In this document: positions 37,801 to 51,443 of the stretch, one piece after another
Layout of the letters: every line of letters starts with the position of its first letter
Numbering within the stretch: the stretch's first letter is position 1
Assembly: GCA_025350815.1 (NCBI GenBank)
Contig: JANXXE010000113.1
Coordinates: forward strand, 45,564-109,563
Direction: 5' to 3'
Source: Myxococcales bacterium
GTDB taxonomy: Bacteria > Myxococcota_A > Polyangia > Fen-1088
DNA length: 64,000 nucleotides
Notes under the pieces: model-generated
Told to the model about the DNA's origin: nothing
Database searches by the model: none
What the model saw: only the letters and a program-made list of their open reading frames with translations
Program-made: the position numbers and the translations under genes

Positions 37801-38390
37801 ACGGTGTCAGAGCCGCCCGTGTTGGTCACGGTGAAGTCCGTCTTCAGGCTGCTTTCCATCACCACCACGGAACCGAAATCCTGGACATTCGGCGTAACCG
37901 AGAAGGCGGCCGGGGCCACGCCCGAGCCCGTCAGGACGGCGGTGGCCTTTTCAGCGCCCTTGCCCAGAACCTGCAGGGTGGCCGTTCGCGCGCCCGCGCT
38001 GTCCGGCGAGAAAGTGACGCCAATGGTGCAGGAGACGCCGGGGGCGAGGGACGAAAGGCAGCCGTTGGACGCAATCGCGAACTGGCCCATATCGGCGCCC
38101 GTGATCGAAGGTGCGATCGGTCCGCTGGGACCCGCGCCGGTATTCGTTACGGTGAAATTGATGACCGCGCTGCTCTTCATCTGCTCGACGGTCTTGAAGT
38201 CATACATGGCCGGAGAGATGCCGAGCACGCCCGGCAGGGCCGCGTCTGGTGCCGGAGGCGCGTCAGCCACTGGGGCCGCGTCGACCACCGGCTTGTTCCC
38301 GCTTCCACTACACCCGATGCCCATTAGCAGGGCCGCGAAGCCAACCCCAGCAGCGCGAAACAGTCGACGGTCTACACCAGAACAAGTCAT
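34857..38390 (-). CDS. Giant ASH/choice-of-anchor repeat lipoprotein, 5' part
   Basis: 1177 residues from ATG 38390 (GGAGG seven bases upstream). Signal and lipobox (LLMGIGC) are followed by a Pro/Ala/Asp linker ([18 protein letters not shown]), then ten complete beta-sandwich repeats of about 110 residues and the start of an eleventh. Repeat units begin with motifs such as [13 protein letters not shown] and [11 protein letters not shown] and contain paired cysteines ([13 protein letters not shown]). This is the ASPM-SPD-2-Hydin-like fold common in myxobacterial cell-surface proteins. The frame stops at TGA 34857-34859 in the middle of a repeat (VKNDSARP), while another frame resumes the repeat. 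The function is unknown, with adhesion or matrix roles possible. Confidence 0.8.
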   Translation of the reverse strand: MTCSGVDRRLFRAAGVGFAALLMGIGCSGSGNKPVVDAAPVADAPPAPDAALPGVLGISPAMYDFKTVEQMKSSAVINFTVTNTGAGPSGPIAPSITGADMGQFAIASNGCLSSLAPGVSCTIGVTFSPDSAGARTATLQVLGKGAEKATAVLTGSGVAPAAFSVTPNVQDFGSVVVMESSLKTDFTVTNTGGSDTVVPTVALAGVDAGHFTVTANGCQAALAPAAKCVISVRFNPSTVGAKSAMLQIIGASGATAAAAISGTGIAAGSLRVTPTVQMFPATIVGATSAALAFTVSNSGGAPATGIATSISGTDSSQFAISNSTCAAALAPAATCTIQVQFKPAKSGALTAALHLTSTSTTTVLDATLNGTGLKPATLTVNTNLHTFGSVVVGMSSEPVAIKILNEGDVDSGTLTTAISGANQDDFSIVSAGCSGTLAPGASCQVEVRFNATAVGARTAKLTVSGTPGGSPATVLNGTGVQPGNLSIGPTPQAFGDVTVGSMSSATTFTVTNTGGSATGALNTALGGANPTQFPVTSGGNSCQGATLQAGASCTISVLFAPTSAGAKSASLTVTGNPGGSASAALAGNALTPASLSASPTGTVDFGSIATGSNSPTNSITIKNDGMVATGTIAATLSGTNADQFTVTNGCTTLLPAATCTVVVRFSPPINAPVGPKTAQINVSATPGSSLTIVVTGNAVDPASLVLAPAAKNYNDVVVDSFSDQTFTLTNNGAPNTGAINVSLNGANASDFSVTANTCSQLLQGNNCSITVRFRPAAIGAKVATLDISSAAVVGGSVPLSGNGLPKLTVSPSGRDFGPGSYPARVISGPLQTFVVTCTAGGATCGPLVTNSDASNQFTTSIPGFPDTCTGNSIAAGTTCSVTLKFIPTTSGANKNFTLMVTGGAKERVDMPVTGNAVAPMTISAAYPLHPLVNSIADTVLGSYDVITYTVANALDVPTTGTLSTVLSGVNRDQYAVTADSCAGEVLAAGGTCSFTVRFIPTALDVKAATVTVSGTPGESVSASLSGKGLPNSSLSISPGTLDFAGIFTGSTSGPKTLTVTNAVGAGTSGALTIALTNSGGYSLGGTCISGTTTLTGVVGGNTCDIVVTFAPTAGSNPGSRPGGVSVTGAPGGTVTATLTATALNPISITPNPFDFGGQARATNTDQVFTVKNDSARP

Positions 38391-38499
38391 TGAATAGCCT
38401 CCATCCAAATTTCAGAAGTCGCCGCGAGCGCTCGCAAGCAGCATGCCGACGCATTTTCAGGTGTTTGGCGAAGGAAGCAAGAAAAAAGTTAAAAAAAAC

Positions 38500-38523
38500 G
38501 TGGGACGTGGAGTGGGACGTGGA
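38500..38523. repeat. 12-bp tandem repeat GTGGGACGTGGA x2
   Basis: Two adjacent identical copies (38500-38511 and 38512-38523) lie in the 203-bp gap between the divergent ASH gene and gyrA, next to A-rich runs. The position suggests a regulatory site for one or both genes, but no known consensus was recognised. Confidence 0.5.
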
Positions 38524-38593
38524 CTGGTGTCCTGCGGCCCCGACGCGAAGGTGTCGACCCGGAGGCGTTGACTTGATAGCGTGCGGCACGACT

Positions 38594-41301
<2,708 letters not shown>

Positions 41302-41302
<1 letters not shown>

Positions 41303-42618
41303 TGCCGGCGGCAGCGCAGACGACGGTGGGGCGACGGACGGCCTCGGCCGCACTGTTCGAACGCGCGCGTCGCCTGTTCCCGGGCGGCGTCAACTCGCCC
41401 GTGCGGGCGTTCAACGCCGTCGGTGGCACGCCGGTCTTCATCACGCGGGGCAAGGGTGCCCAGGTCTTCGATGCCGACGGTAATGCCTATCTGGACTTCC
41501 TTGGATCGTGGGGCCCGTTAATCCTGGGCCATGCTGACCCGGATGTTGTCGCGGCCATAGCGGCGGCGGCGGCCGACGGCACGACCTTCGGCGCGTCCAC
41601 CGAACGCGAGGTGCTGCTGGGCGAGGCCGTTCGCGCCGCCGTGCCATCGATGGAACGCATGCGTTTCGTGTCGTCGGGCACCGAGGCGACGATGTCGGCC
41701 CTCCGGGTCGCGCGCGGCTTCACGGGGCGCGACAAAATCATCAAGGTCGACGGTGGCTACCACGGACATGCCGACACCCTGCTGGTCGCCGCCGGCTCGG
41801 GCGCAGCGACGCTGGGGCTGCCGGGATCGGCGGGGGTGACGGCGGCGGCGGTCGGCGACACGCTGCTGGTGCCGTTCAATTCCGAGACCGCCATGGCGGC
41901 GACATTGCAGGCGCATCCCGGATCCGTGGCGGCCGTGATCATCGAGCCGATTCCGGGAAACATGGGTCTGGTGCCCCCGGCGGCCGGGTACCTGCAGGCG
42001 CTGCGGCGGCTGTGCGACGAACACGGGGTTGTGCTGATCCTCGACGAGGTCATCTCGGGCTTTCGGGTCGCGCGCGGCGGGGCGCAAGGCGTGCTGGGCA
42101 TCCGGCCGGATCTGACGTGCCTGGGTAAGATCGTCGGGGGCGGCTTGCCCCTGGGCGTTTACGGCGGGCGGGCCGACATCATGGCCAAGGTGGCGCCCGA
42201 CGGGCCCGTCTATCAGGCGGGTACCTTATCGGGGAATCCCGTGGCCATGGCCGCTGGCCTGGCGACGCTGGCCAAGCTGGACGCGGCGGCGTACGCGCGG
42301 CTTGAAAAGCTGGGGCAACGCCTGGAACGCGGGGTCCGGGACACCATCGCCGAAAGCGGCGCTGCGGCCCACCTGATGCGCGTGGGGTCGGCCTTCACGC
42401 TGTTCTTCAACCGGGGGCCCGTGACGGATTTCGCATCGGCCAAGACCGCGGACACGGCCCGTTATGCGCGCTTCTTCCACGCGATGCTGGACCGGGGCAT
42501 CTACCTGCCCCCCGCACAGTTGGAGGCCGGTTTCGTTTCGCTGGCCCATTGCGAAGCCGACATCGATGCCTTTGTTCAGGCCTGCCTGCCATCGCTGCGC
42601 ACAGCGACAAGCGATTGA
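41302..42618 (+). CDS. hemL: Glutamate-1-semialdehyde 2,1-aminomutase
   Basis: A 438-residue PLP enzyme that turns glutamate-1-semialdehyde into 5-aminolevulinate for heme. Motifs: [18 protein letters not shown] at the start, [16 protein letters not shown], a cofactor Asp in [11 protein letters not shown], and the PLP lysine in [13 protein letters not shown]. The start codon overlaps the gyrA stop (TGATG), so the two are translationally coupled. This gyrA-hemL pairing is unusual. Confidence 0.95.
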
Positions 42619-42675
42619 CTTGGTGAATAGCCTTGGCGGAAGGCCCGCTTTCAGGGTAAAAACCGCGCCGCTATC

Positions 42676-43089
42676 ATGAAAAGCCCGCTCGCTTCGGTAA
42701 ACGAAAAGTTTGGTGGCAAGGACAAGCTCGTCGACAAGCTGGTCAGCTTGCTCGAAAGCGACGAACCCAAGGACGAGCTGCGCAAGCGGCTGCTGGGCGC
42801 CGCCAACACGAAGCTGCTGCGTCTTCATGGGGTCGCGTCGACCATCAAGGAAACGTACGGATCGCGCGACAAGCTGCTGGCCGCCGCGGCTGCCGCCGTC
42901 GGGCGCGCGAAGGACAAGGATTATGTGACGAAGCTGGGCACCTATTCGGGCGCGCGGCTGATTGATGTGACCCGCGCGGGTGAGCGCCGGGCCAAGCGTG
43001 CGGCGGCCGCGCCCAAGGCGAAAGCCAAGGCGCCCTCGCCCGCCCGGCCCAGGGCCAAGGCTAAAGCCGCCGCCCCCGCGACCCCGTAG
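42676..43089 (+). CDS. Small basic protein with Lys/Ala/Pro-rich tail, function unknown
   Basis: A 137-residue protein from ATG 42676. Residues 1-90 are helical and charged (FGGKDKLVDKLVSLL, DELRKRLLGAANTKLLRLH, YGSRDKLLAAAAAAVG). The last 40 residues are a histone-H1-like tail (RRAKRAAAAPKAKAKA and similar), a pattern seen in nucleoid-binding or RNA-binding proteins. I recognise no family. It lies 57 bases after hemL and is probably in the same transcript. Confidence 0.65.
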   Translation: MKSPLASVNEKFGGKDKLVDKLVSLLESDEPKDELRKRLLGAANTKLLRLHGVASTIKETYGSRDKLLAAAAAAVGRAKDKDYVTKLGTYSGARLIDVTRAGERRAKRAAAAPKAKAKAPSPARPRAKAKAAAPATP

Positions 43090-43098
43090 CCTGCCCGG

Positions 43099-43761
43099 TC
43101 AGGGCTTGCGCTTGCGCTCGCGCAGCTGGCGAAAGTCGTCGAAGGTCTGGCAGCGCAGGTAAGGATTCTCCAGCAGCTCGCGTCCCATGGTGGACGTGGG
43201 CGTCGGGCCGTAGTTGTGGCCGGGATACACGCGGATCTCTTCGGGCAGGGCGGCCAGGCGTTGCAGGCTGGCCCACAGCGCGGCGGTGTTTCCCCCGGGA
43301 AAGTCCGTGCGGCCGCAGCCACCGACAAACAGGACGTCGCCGGTAACGATGTAGCCATCGGCGATAAAGCACGTTCCGCCGACGGTGTGACCGAATGTCG
43401 CGAGTGCCCGGAGGCCCCGGCGCCCGATGGCGATGTTCTGGCGATCGGCCACAGCGGTGGTCGGTCCGTCGAAGACTGCCGCTTCGTTGGGGTGTACGAA
43501 GACCTCGGCCCCCGTTGCGGCGACCAGCTCGCCGACGCCCTCGATGTGATCGTGGTGGGTATGCGTGACCAGGACCTTGTTGATGCGCACGCGAAGCTTT
43601 TCGGCCTCGCGCAACAGGCGATCGACCTCCCACGCGGGATCGACCACGGCGGCCTCGCCCGTGTCGGGGCAGTACAGAATCTCGCAGAAGTTCTGCAACA
43701 GGCCAACTTCGATCTGGAGGACCTCGGGCGGGGCCGGCAAGGCAACGACGTCGTTGTTCAT
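43099..43761 (-). CDS. MBL-fold hydrolase of the glyoxalase II-like family
   Basis: A 220-residue metallo-beta-lactamase-fold protein. Metal-binding motif THTHHDHIEG, then GHTVGGTCF, a ligand Asp in YIVTGDVLFVGGCGRTDF, and a late His in YPGHNYGP. The layout matches cytosolic glyoxalase II or persulfide dioxygenase-like hydrolases. It follows the beta-propeller gene through the triplicated stop/start sequence at 43756-43797, which means translation may depend on re-initiation. Confidence 0.85.
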   Translation of the reverse strand: MNNDVVALPAPPEVLQIEVGLLQNFCEILYCPDTGEAAVVDPAWEVDRLLREAEKLRVRINKVLVTHTHHDHIEGVGELVAATGAEVFVHPNEAAVFDGPTTAVADRQNIAIGRRGLRALATFGHTVGGTCFIADGYIVTGDVLFVGGCGRTDFPGGNTAALWASLQRLAALPEEIRVYPGHNYGPTPTSTMGRELLENPYLRCQTFDDFRQLRERKRKP

Positions 43762-43797
43762 CGCAAGTCGTTCATCGCAAATCGTTCATCGCAAGTC
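43756..43797 (-). repeat. Three 14-bp tandem repeats carrying stop/start overlaps
   Basis: Three copies of a 14-mer (GACTTGCGATGAAC on the minus strand, middle copy with one change) at 43784-43797, 43770-43783 and 43756-43769. The first copy holds the TGA stop of the beta-propeller gene overlapped by an ATG. The third copy holds the ATG of the MBL gene at 43761. Confidence 0.85.
43758..43789 (-). other. Two chained mini-ORFs, each encoding MNDLR
   Basis: ATG 43789 reads Met-Asn-Asp-Leu-Arg-stop and ends at 43772. Its stop overlaps ATG 43775, which reads the same five residues and ends at 43758. That stop in turn overlaps the MBL start at 43761. Each link is an ATGA overlap. This could let ribosomes step from the beta-propeller stop to the MBL start, or it may be an accidental result of the 14-bp repeat. 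Confidence 0.5.
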
Positions 43798-45867
43798 GAG
43801 GGTGACCCGGGCCGAGGCGATGTTGTCCGCACCGTCGGCGGCGCGCACCGTAATGATGTGCGGTCCCTTCGGCAGGGCGGGCAACGGCGCCGAGAACGCC
43901 TCCAGGCGCTGATCCAGCAGGCCGTCGGTCGGCGCCACGGGCCGCCAGTCGCCACCGTCGACCGACAGTTCAATCTGCGTGATGGGCGAGGCGTCGTCGC
44001 GCGCACGGCCCGCAACCAGCGACGGACTGGCCGTCAACCCGTCGATCTCGGGCCTGGTGTTGTCGACCAGCAGCGGCACCGATTCGAATGTGGAATCGAG
44101 GGCGCGTTCGCGCGGGGTGACTTTTTCGTCGGACACCCAGACGCGCACGACGTAGCGGCCATCCGGAACGGATTCGGTGTTCCAGTCATATTCGGCCTTG
44201 GTCAGCGGTTCGGGCCCGCCCAACGCGCGCCATACGATTTCATTGTCCTGACGATACGACAGCCTATAGATCAGATCGTCCCCGTCGGTGTTGTCGACCT
44301 TCCAGCGCAGCTTCAGCGTCGTCGAATGCGTCCGCGGCGCGCCGGGCGGCCCGGCATCAGCCAGGGACACCTCCGTCACGCGCGCGCGCTGGTTCTGCGG
44401 CAGGTAGTACAGCGTGATATCCTTGAGCGTCGCCCCTTTGCCGACCAGACCCACGCGGTACTGAACGTAACGCGCCGGGGTACTGCCGACGTGGCCCTCG
44501 GACTGCGGACCCGCATGGGTGACGGATTCCAGTTTGCGCCAGTCGGCCCAGCTTTTGTCGGGCTTGGCGGTGTTGCCGGCACGCGTCTCGAACGTCAGCT
44601 CGGCCGAACCGGACCACCGCAGTTGCCCCCAGCGCGAGGGAAACTCGGCGTCGAACACCTTCGACAGATAGGTCGCCTCGACAGCTGGGGCCGGGCCGAC
44701 GCGATAGACACCACCCACGTCGCCCGTGCCAACCAGAAATCCGTCGCCCGTACGCACCAAACACAGCGCCTGCCGCTCGGGCAGATCCACTGCCAGCGTC
44801 GCGGTCCGGTCCGGCAGCAGGCGGTACAGCTTGCCCTGCGTGCCCGCAGCCACGTAAACATCGCCGGCGGAATCCACCAGCAGCGCCGTCAGGTAGCCAT
44901 CGGAAAGAGCGAATACCTGTTCGATGCCGCCGTCGTCCGCCAGCTTGTAGACCGCGCTTTTGGCCTTCACCTGCCCGGGGCGCGGCAGGGCGCCGGCCGA
45001 GACCGGCGACGCACCGGCGGTGAGCGTGATTTTTGTGCCTTTGGCGCCGGGAACAACGCCCGGCACGGCGGCTGATTCGCCGGGCTTGTCGAAATCGTTG
45101 ACTGCCAGGTAGGTCGCATTGCCGACGCGCGCGATGGCGCGGACCTCGTCGCCCTCGAAGTCGTGCAGGGCCTCGCTGTGTCCGTCGGTGCGCACGCGGT
45201 ACAGGATGCCCTCCTCCGAGGTGCCGACCAGAAAGGTGCCGTCGCCCAGCGGCAGCAGCGACACGATGTGCTTGTCGCCCGAATCCCAGACCAGTCGCGT
45301 CTTGCCCTTGGCGTCGATGGCGAACAATTTCCCGGGGCCGCCCGTGCCTGCGTAGGTGATGCCGCTTTTCGCGTCATGGGCGACGGCCCACACATGATCG
45401 GTGCCGAGCTTGGCGAGTTCGGTGACGGCCCCTTTTTGCGGCTCGACCGAGAAGATCTTCCCGCCCGGCGTCGTGCCGGCCAGCAAGGTGCCGTCGGGTT
45501 TCACCGCCAGCGACGTGACCCAGGCGGCGTCCAGTTCGGCGACCTTGCGGGCCACCATTGGTCCGGGACCGGCGATGGGGACGGCGTAGATTCGACCTTG
45601 ATCGCCGGTGCCAAAGTACGCGGTGCGGCCGTCGGGGCTGAGAACCGTCGACCAAACAAACGCGGCGTCCAGCGGAACGCGAACCGGCTTCATGCCCGCT
45701 GCCACCTCACCCAAGGGCAGCACCATGCTGCCGGTCGCCTCGCCCTCTTCAAAATCCTTGGCGGTGGTCTGGCGGAAACTACGCGTGGTGCCGGCGACGC
45801 CGACGCCCGAGACGCCGACCAGTGGACCTGCAAGCATGAGCGCAAGGACGGTGCGAGACCTGTTCAT
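43786..45867 (-). CDS. Secreted beta-propeller protein
   Basis: A 693-residue protein. Residues 1-26 are a signal peptide (MNRSRTVLALMLAGPLVGVSG). Residues about 60-410 carry repeated blades with patterns such as VLSPDGRTAYFGTGDQGRIYAV and DGTLLAGTTPGGKIF, a WD/NHL/PQQ-like beta-propeller. Residues about 410-520 are a discoidin-like or jelly-roll-looking region (SADLT-type segment SAELTFETRAGNT), followed by fibronectin-like beta domains with TDGLLDQRLEAFSAPLP. No catalytic motif is apparent, and it is probably exported. The stop TGA overlaps the mini-ORF chain leading to the MBL gene. Confidence 0.75.
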   Translation of the reverse strand: MNRSRTVLALMLAGPLVGVSGVGVAGTTRSFRQTTAKDFEEGEATGSMVLPLGEVAAGMKPVRVPLDAAFVWSTVLSPDGRTAYFGTGDQGRIYAVPIAGPGPMVARKVAELDAAWVTSLAVKPDGTLLAGTTPGGKIFSVEPQKGAVTELAKLGTDHVWAVAHDAKSGITYAGTGGPGKLFAIDAKGKTRLVWDSGDKHIVSLLPLGDGTFLVGTSEEGILYRVRTDGHSEALHDFEGDEVRAIARVGNATYLAVNDFDKPGESAAVPGVVPGAKGTKITLTAGASPVSAGALPRPGQVKAKSAVYKLADDGGIEQVFALSDGYLTALLVDSAGDVYVAAGTQGKLYRLLPDRTATLAVDLPERQALCLVRTGDGFLVGTGDVGGVYRVGPAPAVEATYLSKVFDAEFPSRWGQLRWSGSAELTFETRAGNTAKPDKSWADWRKLESVTHAGPQSEGHVGSTPARYVQYRVGLVGKGATLKDITLYYLPQNQRARVTEVSLADAGPPGAPRTHSTTLKLRWKVDNTDGDDLIYRLSYRQDNEIVWRALGGPEPLTKAEYDWNTESVPDGRYVVRVWVSDEKVTPRERALDSTFESVPLLVDNTRPEIDGLTASPSLVAGRARDDASPITQIELSVDGGDWRPVAPTDGLLDQRLEAFSAPLPALPKGPHIITVRAADGADNIASARVTLDLR

Positions 45868-45916
45868 GGGGACGGCAATACTACCGCATGGCCCGTATTT
45901 CGCTGATAGTCACAGC

Positions 45917-46411
45917 ATGACCCGGACCGACGAGATCATTGCGACCCTGGGCCTGCAACGCCACCCGGAACGAGGGTTCTTCGTCGAGACCTATCGAGCG
46001 CCCCTGCGACTTGACGATCTGCCGCACGGCGGACCCCGCGCGGCCAGCACGGCCATCTATTTCCTGTTGAGCGCCGCCGAGCCCTGCACATACCTGCACC
46101 GGCTAAAATCCGACGAGCTGTTTCATCTGTACGAAGGCGGGCCGATGGATGTTCTTTTGCTGGATGGCGCCGGACGCAGCGAAGTCCGCCGACTGGGCCT
46201 GGATTTTTCTGTGGGTGACAGACCGCAAATGGTGATCCCCGCCGGAACCTGGTTCGCGACCGAGCTGGTCCCCGGGGTAGGTCACTGCCTGTGGGGCTGC
46301 ACCGTCGCGCCCGGATTCGATTTCGCCGACCTCGAGCTGGCGCAGGGGCCCGAGCTTGCCGCGCGACATTCCGACGTCGCGGATCGCATCGCACGCATGA
46401 CGCGGCAGTAG
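45917..46411 (+). CDS. Cupin (DUF985) family protein
   Basis: A 164-residue protein starting MTRTDEIIATLGLQRHPERGFFVETYR. The block SAAEPCTYLHRLKSDELFHLYEGGPMDVLLL and a C-terminal GCTVAPGFDFADLELA match the DUF985 cupin family. These are small beta-barrels with unproven function, some linked to sugar or metal binding. ATG 45917 is chosen because the upstream reading frame is only a shadow of the beta-propeller gene. Confidence 0.85.
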   Translation: MTRTDEIIATLGLQRHPERGFFVETYRAPLRLDDLPHGGPRAASTAIYFLLSAAEPCTYLHRLKSDELFHLYEGGPMDVLLLDGAGRSEVRRLGLDFSVGDRPQMVIPAGTWFATELVPGVGHCLWGCTVAPGFDFADLELAQGPELAARHSDVADRIARMTRQ

Positions 46412-46422
46412 GGCCTTGCCGC

Positions 46423-48971
<2,549 letters not shown>

Positions 48972-49235
48972 TCAGCCATCGCGGGACGGTGGCGCGGCCC
49001 TGTGCAAGTGAGCGGCCAGGTCGCACAGGGCCCGCAGTTCGCCCAGGCGCCGGTGTACGGCCACGTTCCAATCCTCGGCGGTCGGCGGCCGCTCGCGTGA
49101 CAGGCGCGCGCGCGCCTCGTCGTCTTTTTCAGGCACGGCCAACGCTCTGAGAGCCGCCAAGCGCAGGGCGATGCCCGGCGGCGGCGCCTGCCCCGGCTGC
49201 TTCATGCCACCCGCAGGCCTAGCCGCCATCGCCAC
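48972..49235 (-). CDS. Small protein paired with the nucleotidyltransferase
   Basis: An 87-residue protein. Its ATG 49235 overlaps the stop of the nucleotidyltransferase gene by 17 bases, so they are a coupled pair. It is predicted helical with charged patches (VPEKDDEARARLSRER, WNVAVHRRLGELRALCDLAAHL). The N-terminus is weak, and MKQPGQAPPPG at residue 11 is another possible start. I recognise no family. Given the neighbour, it could be a partner in a two-gene module. Confidence 0.45.
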   Translation of the reverse strand: MAMAARPAGGMKQPGQAPPPGIALRLAALRALAVPEKDDEARARLSRERPPTAEDWNVAVHRRLGELRALCDLAAHLHRAAPPSRDG

Positions 49236-49683
49236 GCTCCAGCTTCTCGATGTCCGCCAGATCTTGCGCCCGCCCCGCCTGCCGTTTCATCCGGATCAGC
49301 GTCTGGCGCGACACCACCACAAAAGTTCCCTCGGGCAACGCGACCTCGACACGGTCGTCCAGGAAGCCTTCCAGCGCACCCCGGGCCAGCAAGAAATCGA
49401 CAACCAGATGTTCATGGCCGACGATCTTGCTGACGCGCTGGACGTGGCGCTCGCGCTGGGTACCCTCGTCGAAGACCATCGGAAACGCCGCGAACGTGTA
49501 CCCCACTGGCCGGATGGCGTCGACGGCGCGAGCCAGATCTTCCGGCGCGACCAGGACGTCAATATCCTTCGTTGAACGCGTCGCCCCATGCACCGTCACC
49601 GCCACACCGCCACAGACTGCATGACGAACGCCGGCCCGCAGCAGGGCGCCGGTCACCATGTGCAATTCATCGACAAGATTCAC
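49219..49683 (-). CDS. Nucleotidyltransferase-fold protein (AbiEii/MNT-like)
   Basis: A 154-residue protein from GTG 49683, overlapping the LysR stop by four bases. The core motif VCGGVAVTVHGATRSTKDIDVLV is the nucleotidyltransferase signature (GG then D-x-D) of the AbiEii/DUF6036-type family. A C-terminal helix ends AGRAQDLADIEKLERGDGG. Such proteins occur as toxins in toxin-antitoxin or abortive-infection pairs and as minimal nucleotidyltransferases. Which applies here is not shown by the sequence. Confidence 0.75.
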   Translation of the reverse strand: MNLVDELHMVTGALLRAGVRHAVCGGVAVTVHGATRSTKDIDVLVAPEDLARAVDAIRPVGYTFAAFPMVFDEGTQRERHVQRVSKIVGHEHLVVDFLLARGALEGFLDDRVEVALPEGTFVVVSRQTLIRMKRQAGRAQDLADIEKLERGDGG

Positions 49684-50612
49684 CTTGAAAACCTAGCATG
49701 GGAGCGAGCGCCGGGGGCACGGTGGGCGCGCAGCACCTCGACGAAGGCGTCGGATGCGCGTGACCGTGTCGCCGACCGGGGCCGTACCAGGACGACGTCG
49801 CGGCGGGGCACGGGCTCTTGCAGGCGAACGGCCTTCAGTTCGGTGTCCCCGGCCAGCAGATAGCGTTCGGGCAAGATTGTGGCACCGAGCCCCGCGCGGA
49901 CGGCTTCGCGCAGGGCCTCGCCGGAATCCAGGGTCAGGCGCACGCGCGGCGCGAAGCCTGCCCGCGCACACGCGGCATGAATCACGGTCCCGGTGTACGA
50001 GCCGGCCGGCACCAGCGCCAGATGCCGATCGCGGAGCGCGCGCAGGGCGACCGTGCGCCGCCGGGCCAGGGGATCATCGGCGCGCACGATGGCGACAAAA
50101 ACCTCGCGGTACAGCAGCGTCACGTCAACCCCTTGCCGGCCGGCGGCGGGCAGACCAGCCACCACCGCCAGATCGACCTGCGCGTCACGCACGGCAGCGA
50201 CGACCGCATCGGCCGGGTAGGTGCGCACGTCGAGCTCGATACCCGGATGCGCCGCCGAGAAACGGGCCAGCGCCCCGGGCAGCAAAGTCACGTTCAGGCT
50301 TTGGATGGCGCCGATGCGCAGGTGGCCCCGGTGCAGCCCCCGCAAGGCCGACAGGTCCGATGTGAAATCGTTGACCGAGGCCAGTACGCCACGGGCACGC
50401 AGCGCCAACAAGCGGCCGGCGTCCGTCGCGCGAACCCCTGCGCGCGGTAGGCGTTCCAGCAAGCGCTCGCCGACCTGCGCTTCGAGCCGGGCGATGGCGT
50501 GCGACATAGTCGGCTGGGCCACGTGCGACCGCCGGGCGGCCGCGGTCAGACTGCCCTCGTCCAAACAGGCCAGGAAGTAAGCCAGATCGCGCAGCTCGAA
50601 TCGCACATTCAT
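49680..50612 (-). CDS. LysR-type transcriptional regulator
   Basis: A 310-residue regulator from ATG 50612 (ATG 50630 is an alternative that adds MSRIHH). The helix-turn-helix segment contains YFLACLDEGSLTAAARRSHV and PTMSHAIARLEAQVGERLLERL; a substrate-binding domain follows. A T-N11-A palindrome covers its own start codon and suggests autoregulation. It is divergent from a methyltransferase gene, its likely target. Confidence 0.85.
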   Translation of the reverse strand: MNVRFELRDLAYFLACLDEGSLTAAARRSHVAQPTMSHAIARLEAQVGERLLERLPRAGVRATDAGRLLALRARGVLASVNDFTSDLSALRGLHRGHLRIGAIQSLNVTLLPGALARFSAAHPGIELDVRTYPADAVVAAVRDAQVDLAVVAGLPAAGRQGVDVTLLYREVFVAIVRADDPLARRRTVALRALRDRHLALVPAGSYTGTVIHAACARAGFAPRVRLTLDSGEALREAVRAGLGATILPERYLLAGDTELKAVRLQEPVPRRDVVLVRPRSATRSRASDAFVEVLRAHRAPGARSHARFSR

Positions 50613-50621
50613 ATGATGAAT
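50607..50621. promoter_or_regulatory. LysR-type T-N11-A palindrome overlapping the regulator's start codon
   Basis: ATTCAT at 50607-50612 and ATGAAT at 50616-50621 form a perfect inverted repeat spaced by three bases; T608 and A620 give the T-N11-A pattern of LysR boxes. The AT-rich gap beyond (about 50622-50650) likely holds the divergent promoters. Confidence 0.5.
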
Positions 50622-50678
50622 CCTAGACATACAAATATATCATTATCCTGAATGTCAGGCGACGGGCACCCTGCCCTC

Positions 50679-51440
50679 ATGAACACCACACAGAGCTGGG
50701 ACCCCATCCTGTATGACGATCGCGCGCGCTTCGTTTCCACCCTGGCGAAGGACGATCTGGTCGACTTGCTGGCGCCCGGACCCGACGATCACGTACTGGA
50801 TCTCGGCTGCGGCACCGGCGATCTGGCGATCCTGATCGCCGCCCGCGGTGCCCGCGTAGTGGGCGTCGACGCATCGGCCGCGATGATCGCGGCGGCGCGC
50901 GCGAAGGCACCGGGCATTTCCTTCAGCGTCGCCGACGGACAATCGCTGGGCTTCGACAAGGAATTCACCGCCGTCTTCTCGAACGCGGCCCTGCACTGGA
51001 TGCGGCGTCCCGACGACGTGGCCGCAGGCATGGCGCGCGCGCTGCGCCCCGGCGGGCGGCTGGTGGTGGAATTCGGCGGCCATGGCTGCTGTGCGCAGGC
51101 GCGCGCCGCCATCGGCACGGCGCTGGGCGAGGCGGGCATGGACCCCAGCGCGTGGGAGCCCTGGTATTTCCCGCGCCTCGGCGCCTATACGGCGCTACTG
51201 GAACGCCACGGATTCGAAGTCCGCGCCGCCAGTCTCTTCGATCGTCCCACCCCGATTGGGGGCGAGGACGGTCTGGGAACTTGGATGCGCCTGTTCGCCA
51301 ACAGGCTGCTGGACGAGTTGGGGGATCGGGCGCAGGCCGTCGTTCGTCGCGCGCAGGAACTGGCACGCGCGGCCTTGTTCAGCGATGGCGTGTGGAGCCT
51401 GGACTACGTTCGCCTGCGTGTCAGCGCCCGCACAGCCTGA
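50679..51440 (+). CDS. SAM-dependent class I methyltransferase
   Basis: A 253-residue enzyme. SAM motif I is VLDLGCGTGDLAI, with the acidic ribose contact in VVGVDASAAMI and later blocks AVFSNAALHWM and ALRPGGRLVVEFGG. The small-molecule methyltransferase layout resembles trans-aconitate methyltransferase (WDPILYDD start). ATG 50679 is chosen, with ATG 50652 as an alternative. The substrate is unknown. It is divergent from the LysR gene and probably controlled by it. Confidence 0.8.
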   Translation: MNTTQSWDPILYDDRARFVSTLAKDDLVDLLAPGPDDHVLDLGCGTGDLAILIAARGARVVGVDASAAMIAAARAKAPGISFSVADGQSLGFDKEFTAVFSNAALHWMRRPDDVAAGMARALRPGGRLVVEFGGHGCCAQARAAIGTALGEAGMDPSAWEPWYFPRLGAYTALLERHGFEVRAASLFDRPTPIGGEDGLGTWMRLFANRLLDELGDRAQAVVRRAQELARAALFSDGVWSLDYVRLRVSARTA

Positions 51441-51443
51441 GGG

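Noticed and set aside
43216..45075. 619-codon plus-strand frame
   Set aside because: Antisense of the MBL and beta-propeller genes.
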